Below, in pieces: positions 8,038 to 16,744 of a stretch of 64,000 nucleotides of DNA; position 1 is the first letter of the stretch, and each line of letters starts with the position of its first letter. Source of the stretch: Methanogenium organophilum (GTDB taxonomy: Archaea; Halobacteriota; Methanomicrobia; Methanomicrobiales; Methanomicrobiaceae); the NCBI RefSeq assembly GCF_026684035.1, contig NZ_CP113361.1:1364001-1428000 (forward strand), in the 5' to 3' direction. A program made the translations under genes and the position numbers. The notes below the pieces were generated by a model. That model was not told the origin of the DNA. It saw nothing but the letters and a program-made list of their open reading frames with translations, and did not search any database.

Positions 8038-9240
8038 TTAGACGATATCTGCCTCATATATTCTGGTGAGAATTCGTTCATTGCCAATGTCTACGGTTGT
8101 TATATGTTCTCCGTGTCTCACTCTGGCATCGTTTGGCAGTTCAGTAATATGCATTGCATGTGAGTCATAGAAGGCATCAATCTGGATGCCATCACTGTCA
8201 AAAATCCGAAATACCCCGTCCGTGGAAAGGAGCATGACTGCCCCATATGGGATCTCATACCTCTGTGTTCGTTCGTCTGCCGGGACCACCATGACAGCAT
8301 GCGTCAAAAGGACCGGTTCCATCGATTGGTTCACGGTAAGTGGCGGCAGCTGAAGATGTTCCCAGTCAATGATATTTACAGGCCGGGGAGTTGGCGACGG
8401 TTCCGGCATGAGATTGAACACCTGTATTGTCTTGATGTTGTATCGTTCATTGGAGGGCCACACCTCTATGAAATATTCTCCGGGACTGAGCAGTGATGCA
8501 TTGATACTGCAGAAATACCTGCCTATCGTGAGGTCTGTCCATTGAACGATAGTATTTGTTTCTGCTATCTCGTGAGAATGATCAGAGTATTTTCCGGAAG
8601 GATGGTTCATGGTGGTCATCGCGGCCACACCAATTATCTCTCCATCGGGAAGGTTGGTAGTTCCTGACACCTGGATGGTATTTTTGTGTGCCGTTCCTAT
8701 TGGGTCGATTTCAATCCAGGGGTCCTGCGCAATTTCACTGCTGCTATTTCCGCTGTTATGGGGGGCCGTGTCTGTGATATCCCGGTTTTCGGTAGTGGTG
8801 ACCGTGGTGGGACGGGTATTCTGCATCGAGGATGCATTGCCACTCGAAAGCGAAGGTGAATTGGCTGGCCGGAAGACTGCTGTGCGGTGATATGTGATGC
8901 CGGGTTCATCAGGCATTGTATTTGAGATGAAGGTGAACCGCTCTTCAGTTCCTGACTTATGCACCATGACAGGGTATATTATGCCGGCAAATATCCGTGT
9001 AATTTCCGCAGTGCAATGTTCTCCGTAAGAATTATCGGGATATATTTGCTGTTCATTTGTGGGTGGTGCATTAAGCCCGGGCAGCCATATCCCGGCGGTG
9101 GAGTTGTCATTTAACAGAGCAGTGGATGATAAGGGGCACACAGCTGCCGCAACACCTCCGCACACCACGGCAAAGAGTGCGATTGTCGAGAGCAGAAGAA
9201 CAGACGTATGGTATATGGAGTGTTGTACCGGAACCTGCAT
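8038..9240 (-). CDS. Secreted hypothetical protein with Ig-like segment
   Basis: A 400-residue exported protein of unknown function. A signal peptide (LLLSTIALFAVVCGGVAAAV) is followed by a cysteine-containing domain, a serine/threonine/asparagine-rich region (about 125-170) likely to be glycosylated, and an immunoglobulin-like segment (about 170-270) with IQVSGTTNLPDGEIIGV and SPGEYFIEVWP. A proline-rich linker (MPEPSPTPRP) leads to a final beta-rich domain. There is no C-terminal anchor, so it is either released or held by other surface proteins. The Ig-like part resembles repeats common in Methanomicrobiales surface proteins. The ATG at 9240 begins the signal peptide. It stands alone, with convergent or unrelated neighbours. 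Confidence 0.6.
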   Translation of the reverse strand: MQVPVQHSIYHTSVLLLSTIALFAVVCGGVAAAVCPLSSTALLNDNSTAGIWLPGLNAPPTNEQQIYPDNSYGEHCTAEITRIFAGIIYPVMVHKSGTEERFTFISNTMPDEPGITYHRTAVFRPANSPSLSSGNASSMQNTRPTTVTTTENRDITDTAPHNSGNSSSEIAQDPWIEIDPIGTAHKNTIQVSGTTNLPDGEIIGVAAMTTMNHPSGKYSDHSHEIAETNTIVQWTDLTIGRYFCSINASLLSPGEYFIEVWPSNERYNIKTIQVFNLMPEPSPTPRPVNIIDWEHLQLPPLTVNQSMEPVLLTHAVMVVPADERTQRYEIPYGAVMLLSTDGVFRIFDSDGIQIDAFYDSHAMHITELPNDARVRHGEHITTVDIGNERILTRIYEADIV

Positions 9241-9372
9241 GGCTGATTCTATATTGATACCTGACCATGAATGTATTTGATATATTTTTCAACAGGAGAT
9301 TTTGCCAGACCCTCATTCAAAGATCTTCTCATATGAGACAAATATGTCGGTGGCACTACCTCTCTCAAAGGA

Positions 9373-10005
9373 TTATTGAATCTTTTTCTCACCAAATTTC
9401 CCCGCCCATGCCGGCATCCCCGCAAGATACGTTTCTGCTTTTAACTCCGCAGCATCCTGGGCCATATTCTGTGATTCCATAAGAAAATTAACCATCCCCT
9501 TCTGCACTTCATCAAAGCTCTTCAGGCTGCTGTCGTTATTTGTGCAGTGCACACAATAGGGACTTGCCGGATTTCCGCCGCCGAAATCCTCCGGTTTATT
9601 CATCGGCATGCCGCAGCTCTGGCATTGTCTGGCAGTGACTTTGGTGAATGCAAGATGGTATCCGTCAGTATCCTCGATGGTAAAATCACGGACACCATAG
9701 GGTTCGTCTTTAATATCTTCCGTGATATTGACATTGTTCTCCTTTAGTTCCTGATAATATTCGTCGATATCCCCGTCAATGTTCATATAGAGGATTACAC
9801 CGGTGCCGAACTTTTCCGTAGCGTTGATTCCGTGTTCCTCAGCCGGGATAAACATCAGCACCATTCCATCCTTTGAGAGGTCAGCATACTCGGGTTGATC
9901 AACGTTGGGAAAGAGCATGCCCATCTCAAACCCGAGGGATTTGGTGTAGAATTCAATCGTTTTCTTCATATTTCGTGCGGCAAGCAGGGGCGACAGAATA
10001 CCCAT
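9373..10005 (-). CDS. Glyoxalase-fold (VOC) protein fused to a zinc ribbon
   Basis: A 210-residue two-domain protein. Residues 1-125 form a vicinal oxygen chelate domain with paired beta-alpha-beta halves (LLAARNMKKTIEFYTKSLGF, and DFTIEDTDGYHLAF at the end). The C-terminal part (about 128-200) has two CxxC pairs, CQSCGMPM and CVHC, the pattern of a putative zinc-ribbon domain usually found alone or with helix-turn-helix domains. VOC proteins act as metal-dependent lyases or dioxygenases or as antibiotic-binding proteins; the substrate here is not clear. AAAGGAG sits 9 bases before the ATG, so the start is sound. The fusion suggests the ribbon regulates or presents the VOC domain. Confidence 0.75.
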   Translation of the reverse strand: MGILSPLLAARNMKKTIEFYTKSLGFEMGMLFPNVDQPEYADLSKDGMVLMFIPAEEHGINATEKFGTGVILYMNIDGDIDEYYQELKENNVNITEDIKDEPYGVRDFTIEDTDGYHLAFTKVTARQCQSCGMPMNKPEDFGGGNPASPYCVHCTNNDSSLKSFDEVQKGMVNFLMESQNMAQDAAELKAETYLAGMPAWAGKFGEKKIQ

Positions 10006-10325
10006 TTATCATCATCTCCTTTGTAGGTCAGCGAAAGAATAGCGCATCTGTTCTTTATACTGTTTTCCCTCACCGGGCATGCAGAAAATATGTGGACAAG
10101 GGAATGCCAAAAATTTCGGGAATGCATGCGGCTGGAACAATTCTGAGCAGGATGATTGGAAAGGGGGCTGTAAATAGAGTATAATATATTTCAGAGGGTT
10201 TGTGTCAACCTCATGAACACACATAATAATACGCCAAAAAATATTACATATATTCTGGATTTATGGGATAGAGTGGTTCTGATGGATGTGCCGAACACTC
10301 CCCCATAGGACATTACATGCCACAG
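10006..10325. other. Intergenic stretch without a recognised gene
   Basis: This 320-base gap holds the 5' leader of the glyoxalase/zinc-ribbon gene, whose AAAGGAG lies within its first bases (minus strand), and an A/T-rich stretch around 10190-10260 that could terminate or start transcripts. Short open frames here show no family resemblance. I see no RNA gene. Confidence 0.4.
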
Positions 10326-10883
10326 TTATCGAATCTGCCGCAGTCTGTCACTCAGATAATCAATGGACAATTTCACATCATCCAGATTCTTTGCCCCCGT
10401 TAGGATGAATTTACCGGACGAGAACAGTAATGCCACCACTTTTGGATCATCTATCCGGTATACAAGTCCTGGGAACTGTTCCGGCTCATATTCAACGCTT
10501 TCATGGCTGAGTGTGAGCACCACTTTATTGAGATTGATAAAATCCCCGCTGTCATAGGAGCATACCATATTTGATATGACTACATCCGGCGATGCAAGAG
10601 TCTCAATGCCATGGTGCTGCAACTGGCTGATAATGGCGGAAAGTCCTTCCTGAAATTCATCCTTATTTGATATGCCGGTCATAACGATCTTCCCCGATGA
10701 GAAGAGCAGGAGTGCAATTTCAGGGGTTTTCATGTGATACACAGCCCCGGGGAATTTTTTCTTATTGAGGACGCACCCATCCAGTACACCGGAAAGATAT
10801 TCAATATCCAACGCTTCTGCGATGCGCCCGGAAGCGACGATATTTTCAATTTTCAGTGAATCATATAGACCTTCAACATCCAT
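10326..10883 (-). CDS. tbp: TATA-box-binding protein paralogue
   Basis: A 185-residue TATA-binding protein made of two direct repeats of about 90 residues. Each repeat has the expected FPGAVYHMKTPEIALLLFSSGKIVMTG or FPGLVYRIDDPKVVALLFSSGKFILTG core that forms half of the DNA-binding saddle. The N-terminus (LKIENIVASG) also fits archaeal TBP. The ATG at 10883 follows AAAGAGGG at very short spacing; an upstream TTG at 10925 would add 14 residues that do not look like TBP. Methanomicrobiales often carry more than one TBP; the first repeat here (GRIAEALDIEYLSGVLDG) deviates from the usual DIxLxxIxxxLPxxxYxPExFPG pattern, so this may be a specialised copy that directs selected promoters. That role is inference. 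Confidence 0.88.
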   Translation of the reverse strand: MDVEGLYDSLKIENIVASGRIAEALDIEYLSGVLDGCVLNKKKFPGAVYHMKTPEIALLLFSSGKIVMTGISNKDEFQEGLSAIISQLQHHGIETLASPDVVISNMVCSYDSGDFINLNKVVLTLSHESVEYEPEQFPGLVYRIDDPKVVALLFSSGKFILTGAKNLDDVKLSIDYLSDRLRQIR

Positions 10884-11269
10884 TGCCCTCTTTGTATTGA
10901 TTCTAATACGATAACAATTGGCCAATCATTTTATCCTTGGGTTGAGCATGAATGGTTTCAGATGGAGATCTGTGGGTATTTACTCAACGAATCGGGTGGA
11001 CAAATCTCCGGACTGCTATCCTGATCTTTGGTGAGGCGTGCATACACGGGAAGTACGGGGAGAAAAGATATTTGAGGTGCTTCATCCGTCTCCGTGGATA
11101 TAATTTTGTCACGGGTGTCTGAATTGGTGTTCTTTTCCGGCATTGTTTTCTATAAGTATTTACGATAGAGATTTTCTGTGATCTCAGGGTATGGAGGAGG
11201 TTGCCTTGCATATGTCCTCTGGGTGATGTTTCAGGATCAATTTATATTATTTATCTGACATCTTAGGTC
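10884..11269. other. Divergent promoter region between tbp and a small gene
   Basis: A gap of 386 bases between two divergent genes. On the tbp side the palindrome AATTGGCCAAT lies at about 10916-10926. On the other side an ATTTATATTATT stretch at about 11240 lies roughly 25 bases before the ATG at 11270, which would give a leaderless transcript. Two short minus-strand open frames (about 60-75 codons) have no ribosome-binding site or family resemblance. Confidence 0.4.
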
Positions 11270-11671
11270 ATGGAAGAGAGCGGGCATAGAAAAGATATCC
11301 TGTTTTTTGTCTATAATGTGGACAGCGATATTTTCAGCGAATTAAAGGATTATTTCCATAAAGCTGTTTCTCCGTCTCCGTATGATTGCCCTCTGCGTGC
11401 ACTTACCTACGGAAGTACGGGGATGAAACGGGAATGGAAGAAATTTTTAATGGGGCTTGACTTCAGGGTTGAATTCCTGCACCGGGATGAAATGTCAAAG
11501 AAATACCCTGCGGTGGCAGTCCCCCTTCCGGCTGTTTTTAAGAGTTCGAATCATTCTTTGAATCTGGTATTGAATGCGGGAGAGATCGGGTCATGCCGGG
11601 ATCTTGAGGATCTGATGGATCTGTTGACATATAAACTGAAACATGTTGGTGTTATGCTGAATGTTCATTAA
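11270..11671 (+). CDS. Conserved small cytosolic protein of unknown function
   Basis: A 133-residue soluble protein. Its start (KDILFFVYNVDSDIFSELKDYFHK), the ALTYGSTGMKREWKKFL segment and FRVEFLHRDEM belong to a family I recognise from bacteria and archaea whose members are annotated only as hypothetical or, without basis, as GTPases. The fold looks alpha/beta and thioredoxin-like, with strand-helix units, but no CxxC is present. A TATA-like element about 25 bases upstream of the ATG suggests a leaderless message. It is not linked to an operon. Confidence 0.6.
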   Translation: MEESGHRKDILFFVYNVDSDIFSELKDYFHKAVSPSPYDCPLRALTYGSTGMKREWKKFLMGLDFRVEFLHRDEMSKKYPAVAVPLPAVFKSSNHSLNLVLNAGEIGSCRDLEDLMDLLTYKLKHVGVMLNVH

Positions 11672-11802
11672 TATTGGTGTCTTCCAGTCCTGAATGATAT
11701 GAAACCCATTTTTTAAAACTGAATGATGTTGAAATTTTTTGTGGCTGGGGAGTATTTTGGGTTTTGGAAATTTCCATCACCTGCCCGTCTTCATGAACAA
11801 TT

Positions 11803-12930
11803 TTAAATCACATTGACCGAATCCATAAATCTCTCCTTAATCTCAATCGGAGAGAGCGGGATGTTCTTTGCGTCAGAATTTCCCGGTTTCAGGAGAATAT
11901 GAATGAAGCATGGTCCGTCCCCTCTGTTTTGCCATACCTGTTTCAGTTCATCTGCGGTGTGAACTTTTTGGGTATTTGTGATCCCTGCGGTAATGGCATA
12001 CAGTTCCATATCAACGCCACCCCAGGCATGTGTCATCTGGTTGCCGGTACTCCCGAATGCGCCGTTATCAAGACAGACGATGGTCAGATTTGTAGGGTTT
12101 TCTGCAGCGACAACCGGCAGAATTGCTGTTCCCAGAAGACTTCCGTCTCCGTCAAGAACCACGACACCGCGTTTTGTTCCGAGGCTGATTCCAAACCCCA
12201 GCGGCGATGCCTGCGTATAGCTCCCAAGCATGTAGAAGTTTTTATTCCTGTCTGTTGCGGCGTAGAGTTCCTTTCCCGGCACACCGATGTTTGAAACAAC
12301 GCACTCATCATCCAGCAGTTCTGCGATGATGTTGATGGCGTCCGCCCGCCTCATGACAGGATTCCGGAATCTTCGTTTGTATGTGAGTTCAACATCACGC
12401 TGCCGGGAGGGGAATTCGGCTTTTTCAACAGAACACCGGCTGAATTCCCAGACTTTTGGGACAATAAGCGCCACATGCGGACGTGAATTGGTATAGGAAT
12501 CCCTGATTACATCCCTGACGCTGTCGAGTTCAGAAACATCAGAGATGACGGTGTATGGAATTTCCAGTTCATCCAGGAGACCTGGAATATGTATGTTGAA
12601 GGACACCTGGGCAGGGATCTTCTCCTCGTAGACCCCTCTCCAGCTTGCAAGGATGGGAAGCGGCAAATTGTAAAGAACAGTCAGAGACATGATAGCGTTG
12701 AGCATATTTCCGAGGCCGGAACTCTGGATGTGCATCACCGGTTTTTTTCCGGCAAGACAGAGGCCTGCACAGAGTCCGACTCCGTCTTCCTCCCGCATAA
12801 TGGTAATGGTCTCAGAATATGCCTCCAGAAGGGAACAGAAGTCTTTTGTCCTGTCGCACGGAAGAATTACGGTAATATCCACTCCCTCTTCCTTGAGGAT
12901 GGAGAGCACCTGTTCTTCAGGCATGGCCAT
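11803..12930 (-). CDS. comDE: Sulfopyruvate decarboxylase, fused alpha and beta subunits (ComDE)
   Basis: A 375-residue thiamine-diphosphate enzyme that converts sulfopyruvate to sulfoacetaldehyde in coenzyme M synthesis. The N-terminal half (about 1-165) is the ComD-type domain with MREEDGVGLCAGLCLAGKKP and MHIQSSGLGNMLNA. The C-terminal half (about 180-370) is the ComE-type, with the diphosphate-binding LDGDGSLLGTAILPVVAAENPTN motif (GDG...N). In some methanogens these are separate proteins; the fusion is normal in Methanosarcina and Methanomicrobiales. Its start overlaps the end of cysteate synthase by 14 bases, so the two consecutive pathway enzymes are translationally coupled. Confidence 0.92.
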   Translation of the reverse strand: MAMPEEQVLSILKEEGVDITVILPCDRTKDFCSLLEAYSETITIMREEDGVGLCAGLCLAGKKPVMHIQSSGLGNMLNAIMSLTVLYNLPLPILASWRGVYEEKIPAQVSFNIHIPGLLDELEIPYTVISDVSELDSVRDVIRDSYTNSRPHVALIVPKVWEFSRCSVEKAEFPSRQRDVELTYKRRFRNPVMRRADAINIIAELLDDECVVSNIGVPGKELYAATDRNKNFYMLGSYTQASPLGFGISLGTKRGVVVLDGDGSLLGTAILPVVAAENPTNLTIVCLDNGAFGSTGNQMTHAWGGVDMELYAITAGITNTQKVHTADELKQVWQNRGDGPCFIHILLKPGNSDAKNIPLSPIEIKERFMDSVNVI

Positions 12931-14200
12931 TCACCCATGTGTCGATTTCACTCCTGATTTCCTCAACCGGGCTGCCTCCCTTCACGCTGAACATGGGTTC
13001 CACAGGGAAACGGTTCTTATCTTCGGCTACGCGTTTGTATCCACCGCCTGCGATGTTGAGAAGGATGTAATCATCCTTCCCGACAGTACCCGTTTCAACG
13101 GCCTTTATCAACGATGCCACACAGACAGATGCCGCCGGGTCGGGATCGATCTCTTCTGCATCAATAAATATTTTCTCGGCTTCCTTTGCCTGAACATTTG
13201 TTATCCCGTCCATCGTGCCTCCCGTTGCGGACAGTGCATCATACACACCTCCCTTCACTGAGTAGGGGGGATGGCGGTTGGTAAGGACATCGGCATAGAC
13301 CTGACTGATTGCCCGACGGGCATCCGCCATGTCGGTTTCAGGAAGTATTTCCCTTCTGCCTTCCTGCCAGGCTTTCATCATAGGAACAAATGGTTCGTTT
13401 TGTGTAAGATACAGGTGTGGCAGGATTGTTCCAAACCTCCCGTCACCGACAAGACGCATCGAGGCCTCCCATGCGGCAATGCCCCCTGTTCCGCTTCCTA
13501 CAGCCTGGAAATAGTAGTCCGGCAGCCTTCCTGCTGTAACCGCACCGTCCAGCATCACTGTTCCCATGCCGTCCCTGCGGGCGACATTGCGTGCGCCGCC
13601 TTCAGCGACAATTCCCGGTATGGAGCAGATTGCGTTCCCGAATTCAATCGAATCGGTATAATCCCCCTCCACGGTGATCAGGCAGACATTTTCTGCAGGT
13701 GTGGTCGTCCAGAGCCGTTCTTTCGATGATTCGGGCACCACAACCACCACCGGAGCGCCGGTAAGCGCTGAAACCTGACAGAATGCCCGTCCGGTATTTC
13801 CGGCCGAAGATATCTGAAGAATGCCGTGCCCTTTTTCTTTCATCCGGACGGTAGTCGGCAGGGCTTCCAGTTCCTTGAACGAGCATGACTCAATTGCTGC
13901 ACCACGCTCCGGCCAGTAACCCGAAAAACCAATGTAGAGGTTTGAGAGTCCCAGTTCCTGTGCCAGTGCTTCGCTTTTGTAGGTGATTGGCCCGGCATCG
14001 GACGGTAGGTGACCTTCTACCGGAAGCCAGTCGGAGAACCTGAAGATTCCCGGAAGCGGCTGGATGTCCAGTTGTTTTTTCCAGTAGTACGCCCTGATAA
14101 GGCCGGTGCACCCCGTGGGGCATACATTTGTGTACCTGTCAGGGATTTCTTCACTGCAGTCCGGGCATTTGAGTGTATATTTTTCCGTCATATTCATCAC
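12917..14200 (-). CDS. Cysteate synthase
   Basis: A 427-residue PLP enzyme of the threonine-synthase fold that makes L-cysteate from O-phosphoserine and sulfite, the first committed step of the coenzyme M route used by Methanosarcinales and Methanomicrobiales. The N-terminal part has a zinc-ribbon-like set of cysteines (CPDC and CPTGC). The PLP lysine probably lies in FSGYWPERG...SFKELEA, and the SSAGNTGRAF and GSGTGG loops bind substrate and phosphate. True threonine synthase is unlikely because the gene directly precedes comDE, which uses the transaminated product. The frame begins at GTG 14200 with ATGs at 14197 and 14191; none has a strong ribosome-binding site. The three-gene ABC/GTPase/Fe-S module lies 118 bases upstream on the same strand. 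Confidence 0.88.
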   Translation of the reverse strand: MMNMTEKYTLKCPDCSEEIPDRYTNVCPTGCTGLIRAYYWKKQLDIQPLPGIFRFSDWLPVEGHLPSDAGPITYKSEALAQELGLSNLYIGFSGYWPERGAAIESCSFKELEALPTTVRMKEKGHGILQISSAGNTGRAFCQVSALTGAPVVVVVPESSKERLWTTTPAENVCLITVEGDYTDSIEFGNAICSIPGIVAEGGARNVARRDGMGTVMLDGAVTAGRLPDYYFQAVGSGTGGIAAWEASMRLVGDGRFGTILPHLYLTQNEPFVPMMKAWQEGRREILPETDMADARRAISQVYADVLTNRHPPYSVKGGVYDALSATGGTMDGITNVQAKEAEKIFIDAEEIDPDPAASVCVASLIKAVETGTVGKDDYILLNIAGGGYKRVAEDKNRFPVEPMFSVKGGSPVEEIRSEIDTWVNGHA

Positions 14201-14318
14201 ATCTGAAGATTTTCGTTACATATCCTGTTTTTTTGTTCAGAGCGGTGCTCTTCTGCTCTCATCCACCCGGACTGCCTGTGTATTGCGGGAACCGCTAAAT
14301 CCTTTGCTCTGATTGATT

Positions 14319-14936
14319 TCAAAGGCGTATATCCTCCACCCGGATGTGCATCCCTGACGACTTGTTCAGGATCATATTTACAACACCTGTGTGAGCGAGA
14401 TACATCATACAGAATCCCGGCAGGAATGTCTGTCTTTTGCCAAACACAGGTTCATGGTTTACTGTTTTTGCAATGCCTTCAAACCCGCTTATGTGGTATG
14501 CTTCGAGATCTTTGTATTCCCGTCCCCGTGAGAATTGCGGACCAACCACGTGGGTGGTTATTACCCCGGTGACGGGGGACGCGTCAATCACTTTCAGGAC
14601 ATGCTGAACCGGACATCCGGCACCCATCGGCCTGCCAACCACGATGTCCCCTTCTTTAATATCCCACTTTTCAACAAGATCCGGCCGGAACGGAACAATT
14701 ATTTTCCTGGCTGAAACTTCGCCCGGAAGAGGTTCAAGGATGAAATCATATGGCGTCCCATGGATGTCAGAACCGGAATATATTGCATCATGGGTGTTTT
14801 TGTTTCCAGATTCGCATGGAGTGTAGAATGGGCAGTCCCCGTATGATTTTTTCCCCTCTTCGATATACGCAAGAAAATCTGCACATGACTTCGCACCGCA
14901 TGCACCACAGTCTTTTCCCGGGGGTGTCCAGTCCAT
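14319..14936 (-). CDS. Fe-S protein with RnfB/CFeSP-type 4Fe-4S domain
   Basis: A 205-residue soluble protein. Residues about 5-40 carry CGACGAKSC and a further cysteine in YGDCPFY (C-x2-C-x4-C-x16-C). This is the 4Fe-4S domain found at the start of RnfB and of the large corrinoid Fe-S protein subunit. The rest (about 60-205) contains FRPDLVEKWDIKEGDIVVGRPMGAGCPVQH and FLPGFCMMYLAHTGVVNMI, with two more cysteines, and is not a domain I recognise. The gene begins 3 bases after the HypB-like GTPase and is the third gene of a compact module. A role in metal or cofactor insertion or electron delivery is likely; the target is unknown. Confidence 0.7.
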   Translation of the reverse strand: MDWTPPGKDCGACGAKSCADFLAYIEEGKKSYGDCPFYTPCESGNKNTHDAIYSGSDIHGTPYDFILEPLPGEVSARKIIVPFRPDLVEKWDIKEGDIVVGRPMGAGCPVQHVLKVIDASPVTGVITTHVVGPQFSRGREYKDLEAYHISGFEGIAKTVNHEPVFGKRQTFLPGFCMMYLAHTGVVNMILNKSSGMHIRVEDIRL

Positions 14937-14939
14937 ACT

Positions 14940-15647
14940 TTAATCCCCCCGATAGAGGTAATCCGCCCCGTCAAGTTTTCTGATCACGCCGAAATGGTTT
15001 TGCCATCCGATATCGGTCTTGCCAATGCAGATCGTGCACACCCCAAGTGGCGGGGCGCCCCTGAGCGTAATCGTGTCGGGGTTGTTGATTTCCGGGTACT
15101 CTTCAATTGCACGCAGGAGATACCGCATTCCTGTTCCCTGCACGGCGTTGGCTTCGATGATGTCGAGATCCCCGTTCACTTCCCTGATACGCTCACGGAA
15201 TACCTCTTTTTCGGCCTGTGACACCAGATCAATCCGTGTAACGACCGCCATATCGGCAAGGGCTATCATCGGCGCCATCTTCAGGGGTGTGTTTATGCCG
15301 TTAACCGCGCTGGTCACGACAATGCCCAGTGATTGTGTGGTATAGGGAGAACACCTCAGGCAGAGTCCGGCGCTCTCGACAATAAGGATGTCCGCCTGTT
15401 CTTCCTTTGCCCATCCGATTGCATCTTTCATAACCATGACACTTGCATGATCGGGACAGAGATCCCCCGAGTAGACTTTCTTTGTCGGGATGCCGAATTC
15501 CTGTTTCAGTTCCTCATCTTCAAATGCCCGTGTGACATCAATTTTAAGGTATGCGATTTTTTGGGAATCACCAAGATTAGTGATTATCTGTTTTACAACG
15601 GCGGTCTTCCCGCATGAGGGCGGCCCGGCAATGACGATCAGTTTCAT
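14940..15647 (-). CDS. HypB/UreG-like metallochaperone GTPase
   Basis: A 235-residue P-loop protein of the SIMIBI class. The P-loop is AGPPSCGKTAVV near the N-terminus. A DILIVESAGLCLRCSPYTTQ segment stands where HypB and CobW have their switch and metal-site residues, and TRIDLVSQ provides the guanine-specificity region (usually NKxD, here TRID). Cysteines CLRC and CTIC, each C-x2-C, could bind metal or bridge a dimer. HypB and UreG use GTP to load nickel into enzymes. The gene's ATG overlaps the stop of the ABC ATPase gene (ATGA), and it is followed after 3 bases by the Fe-S protein, so the three products probably work as one machine. Confidence 0.72.
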   Translation of the reverse strand: MKLIVIAGPPSCGKTAVVKQIITNLGDSQKIAYLKIDVTRAFEDEELKQEFGIPTKKVYSGDLCPDHASVMVMKDAIGWAKEEQADILIVESAGLCLRCSPYTTQSLGIVVTSAVNGINTPLKMAPMIALADMAVVTRIDLVSQAEKEVFRERIREVNGDLDIIEANAVQGTGMRYLLRAIEEYPEINNPDTITLRGAPPLGVCTICIGKTDIGWQNHFGVIRKLDGADYLYRGD

Positions 15648-16423
15648 GTAAATGCCCGGTCACACATCATTTCCCCTGCACGGATCTGTTCACGCATCCG
15701 GTACATGATTCTGTCAAGCTCGATCACTTTTTCAAGCGCCTTTTTTTCACTTCCGTTTGGTTCGAGGACTTTATGTACCGCGCCATCTTTCATGACAATT
15801 CGCCTGTCGGACATGAGGGATACCATTGGATCGTGGGTGACAAAAATCAGGGCTTTTTTATACTTTTTCAGGGTCTCTATTACTCTGTCTTTGAAGATTC
15901 CCGCATTTTCAACCTCATCAAGAAGAATGAGGGGAGTGTTGCTGATCATTATTGCATCGGCAACCATGAGCGATCTGGTCTGGCCTCCAGAAAGTGCAGT
16001 CATCTTCACATCCGGACGGATTTTTTCGCCTGTGAACTCATTTGCAAGGTCAATTGTCTTTCCTGCTATTTCTGCCTCAATAATTCCACGTGACTTTATG
16101 TGCATCTCAAGAAATTCGCGTACCTTCAGGTCCGCAAGGCATTTTGTATTCTGGGTTATGAGTGCCACCGGCTTTTTTGCAGGGTCGCGGATATATTCTT
16201 CCGGCGGTTGCTCCCCGTTTATCAGTATGGTTCTTCGGGTAACAGTGTCATTGGCGGCAAAAATTTCAATGTCATTTATGAACGCACTCTTTCCTGAACC
16301 GGTTGGTCCGACTATTGATATTGTGTCACCGGGCCGTATGACAATTTCATCAAAGTTCTCCGTTTCTCCCGAACGGTTCCTTCCGGGCAGAATTGTGATC
16401 TCCCTGATTGTCTCAGAGTTCAT
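15644..16423 (-). CDS. Soluble ABC-type ATPase
   Basis: A 259-residue ATPase with Walker A GPTGSGKSA, a signature LSGGQTRSLM, Walker B LILLDEVENAG and a switch histidine in LIFVTHDP. There is no membrane segment and no permease gene nearby, so it is likely a cytoplasmic mechanochemical ATPase, as SufC and the methyl-coenzyme M reductase activator AtwA are, rather than a transporter. The replacement of the common DEPTxxLD by DEVENAG is unusual. ATG at 16423 is preferred, with AGGTG 12 bases upstream; GTG at 16438 is possible. It is the first gene of the module and has its own promoter region upstream. Confidence 0.72.
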   Translation of the reverse strand: MNSETIREITILPGRNRSGETENFDEIVIRPGDTISIVGPTGSGKSAFINDIEIFAANDTVTRRTILINGEQPPEEYIRDPAKKPVALITQNTKCLADLKVREFLEMHIKSRGIIEAEIAGKTIDLANEFTGEKIRPDVKMTALSGGQTRSLMVADAIMISNTPLILLDEVENAGIFKDRVIETLKKYKKALIFVTHDPMVSLMSDRRIVMKDGAVHKVLEPNGSEKKALEKVIELDRIMYRMREQIRAGEMMCDRAFT

Positions 16424-16439
16424 ATCTATAGTAAACACC

Positions 16440-16464
16440 TATTGGATATTATGATTGTCCAATA
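16440..16464. promoter_or_regulatory. Inverted repeat upstream of the ABC/GTPase/Fe-S module
   Basis: TATTGGA and TCCAATA form a perfect 7-base inverted repeat with an 11-base spacer. It lies 16-40 bases upstream of the ABC ATPase start, and a TATA-like TTTATACATATATGG lies about 25 bases further upstream on the minus strand. This is a plausible operator for a repressor of the module. Confidence 0.4.
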
Positions 16465-16744
16465 TGGTGCAATTAATTGGCCATATATGTATAAATTTTG
16501 AAAAAATCTGACATATTGGGGAATGCTTGCCCTAAATTCTAAAAGAGTTCGTTTGTCACTTCCTGCAAAATATCTTCATGGAGACGCAGGGACCCCGATG
16601 ATATGCATTGCAGACGATTCCTTCGCATGTGTGAATCCCGTATTAACGGTATAAAATCATCCCGGAAAACCTGAAGATGGCCATCCTGCATCAGAAAAGA
16701 GATCTAAAGTTCCGTGAAAAAATAATGAAAGGGTTTTGTTTCTT
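16465..16744. other. Intergenic stretch between the module promoter and mdh
   Basis: About 280 bases that separate the end of mdh from the promoter of the ABC ATPase gene on the same strand. Apart from the TATA-like element near 16490 I see no gene, repeat or RNA. Confidence 0.4.

Noticed and set aside
10984-11211. Short minus-strand frame between tbp and the next gene
   Set aside because: No ribosome-binding site, overlaps another equally weak frame and shows no family resemblance.
15705-16454. Long plus-strand frame of 249 codons
   Set aside because: It is antisense to the ABC ATPase; the ATPase motifs on the minus strand are unmistakable.
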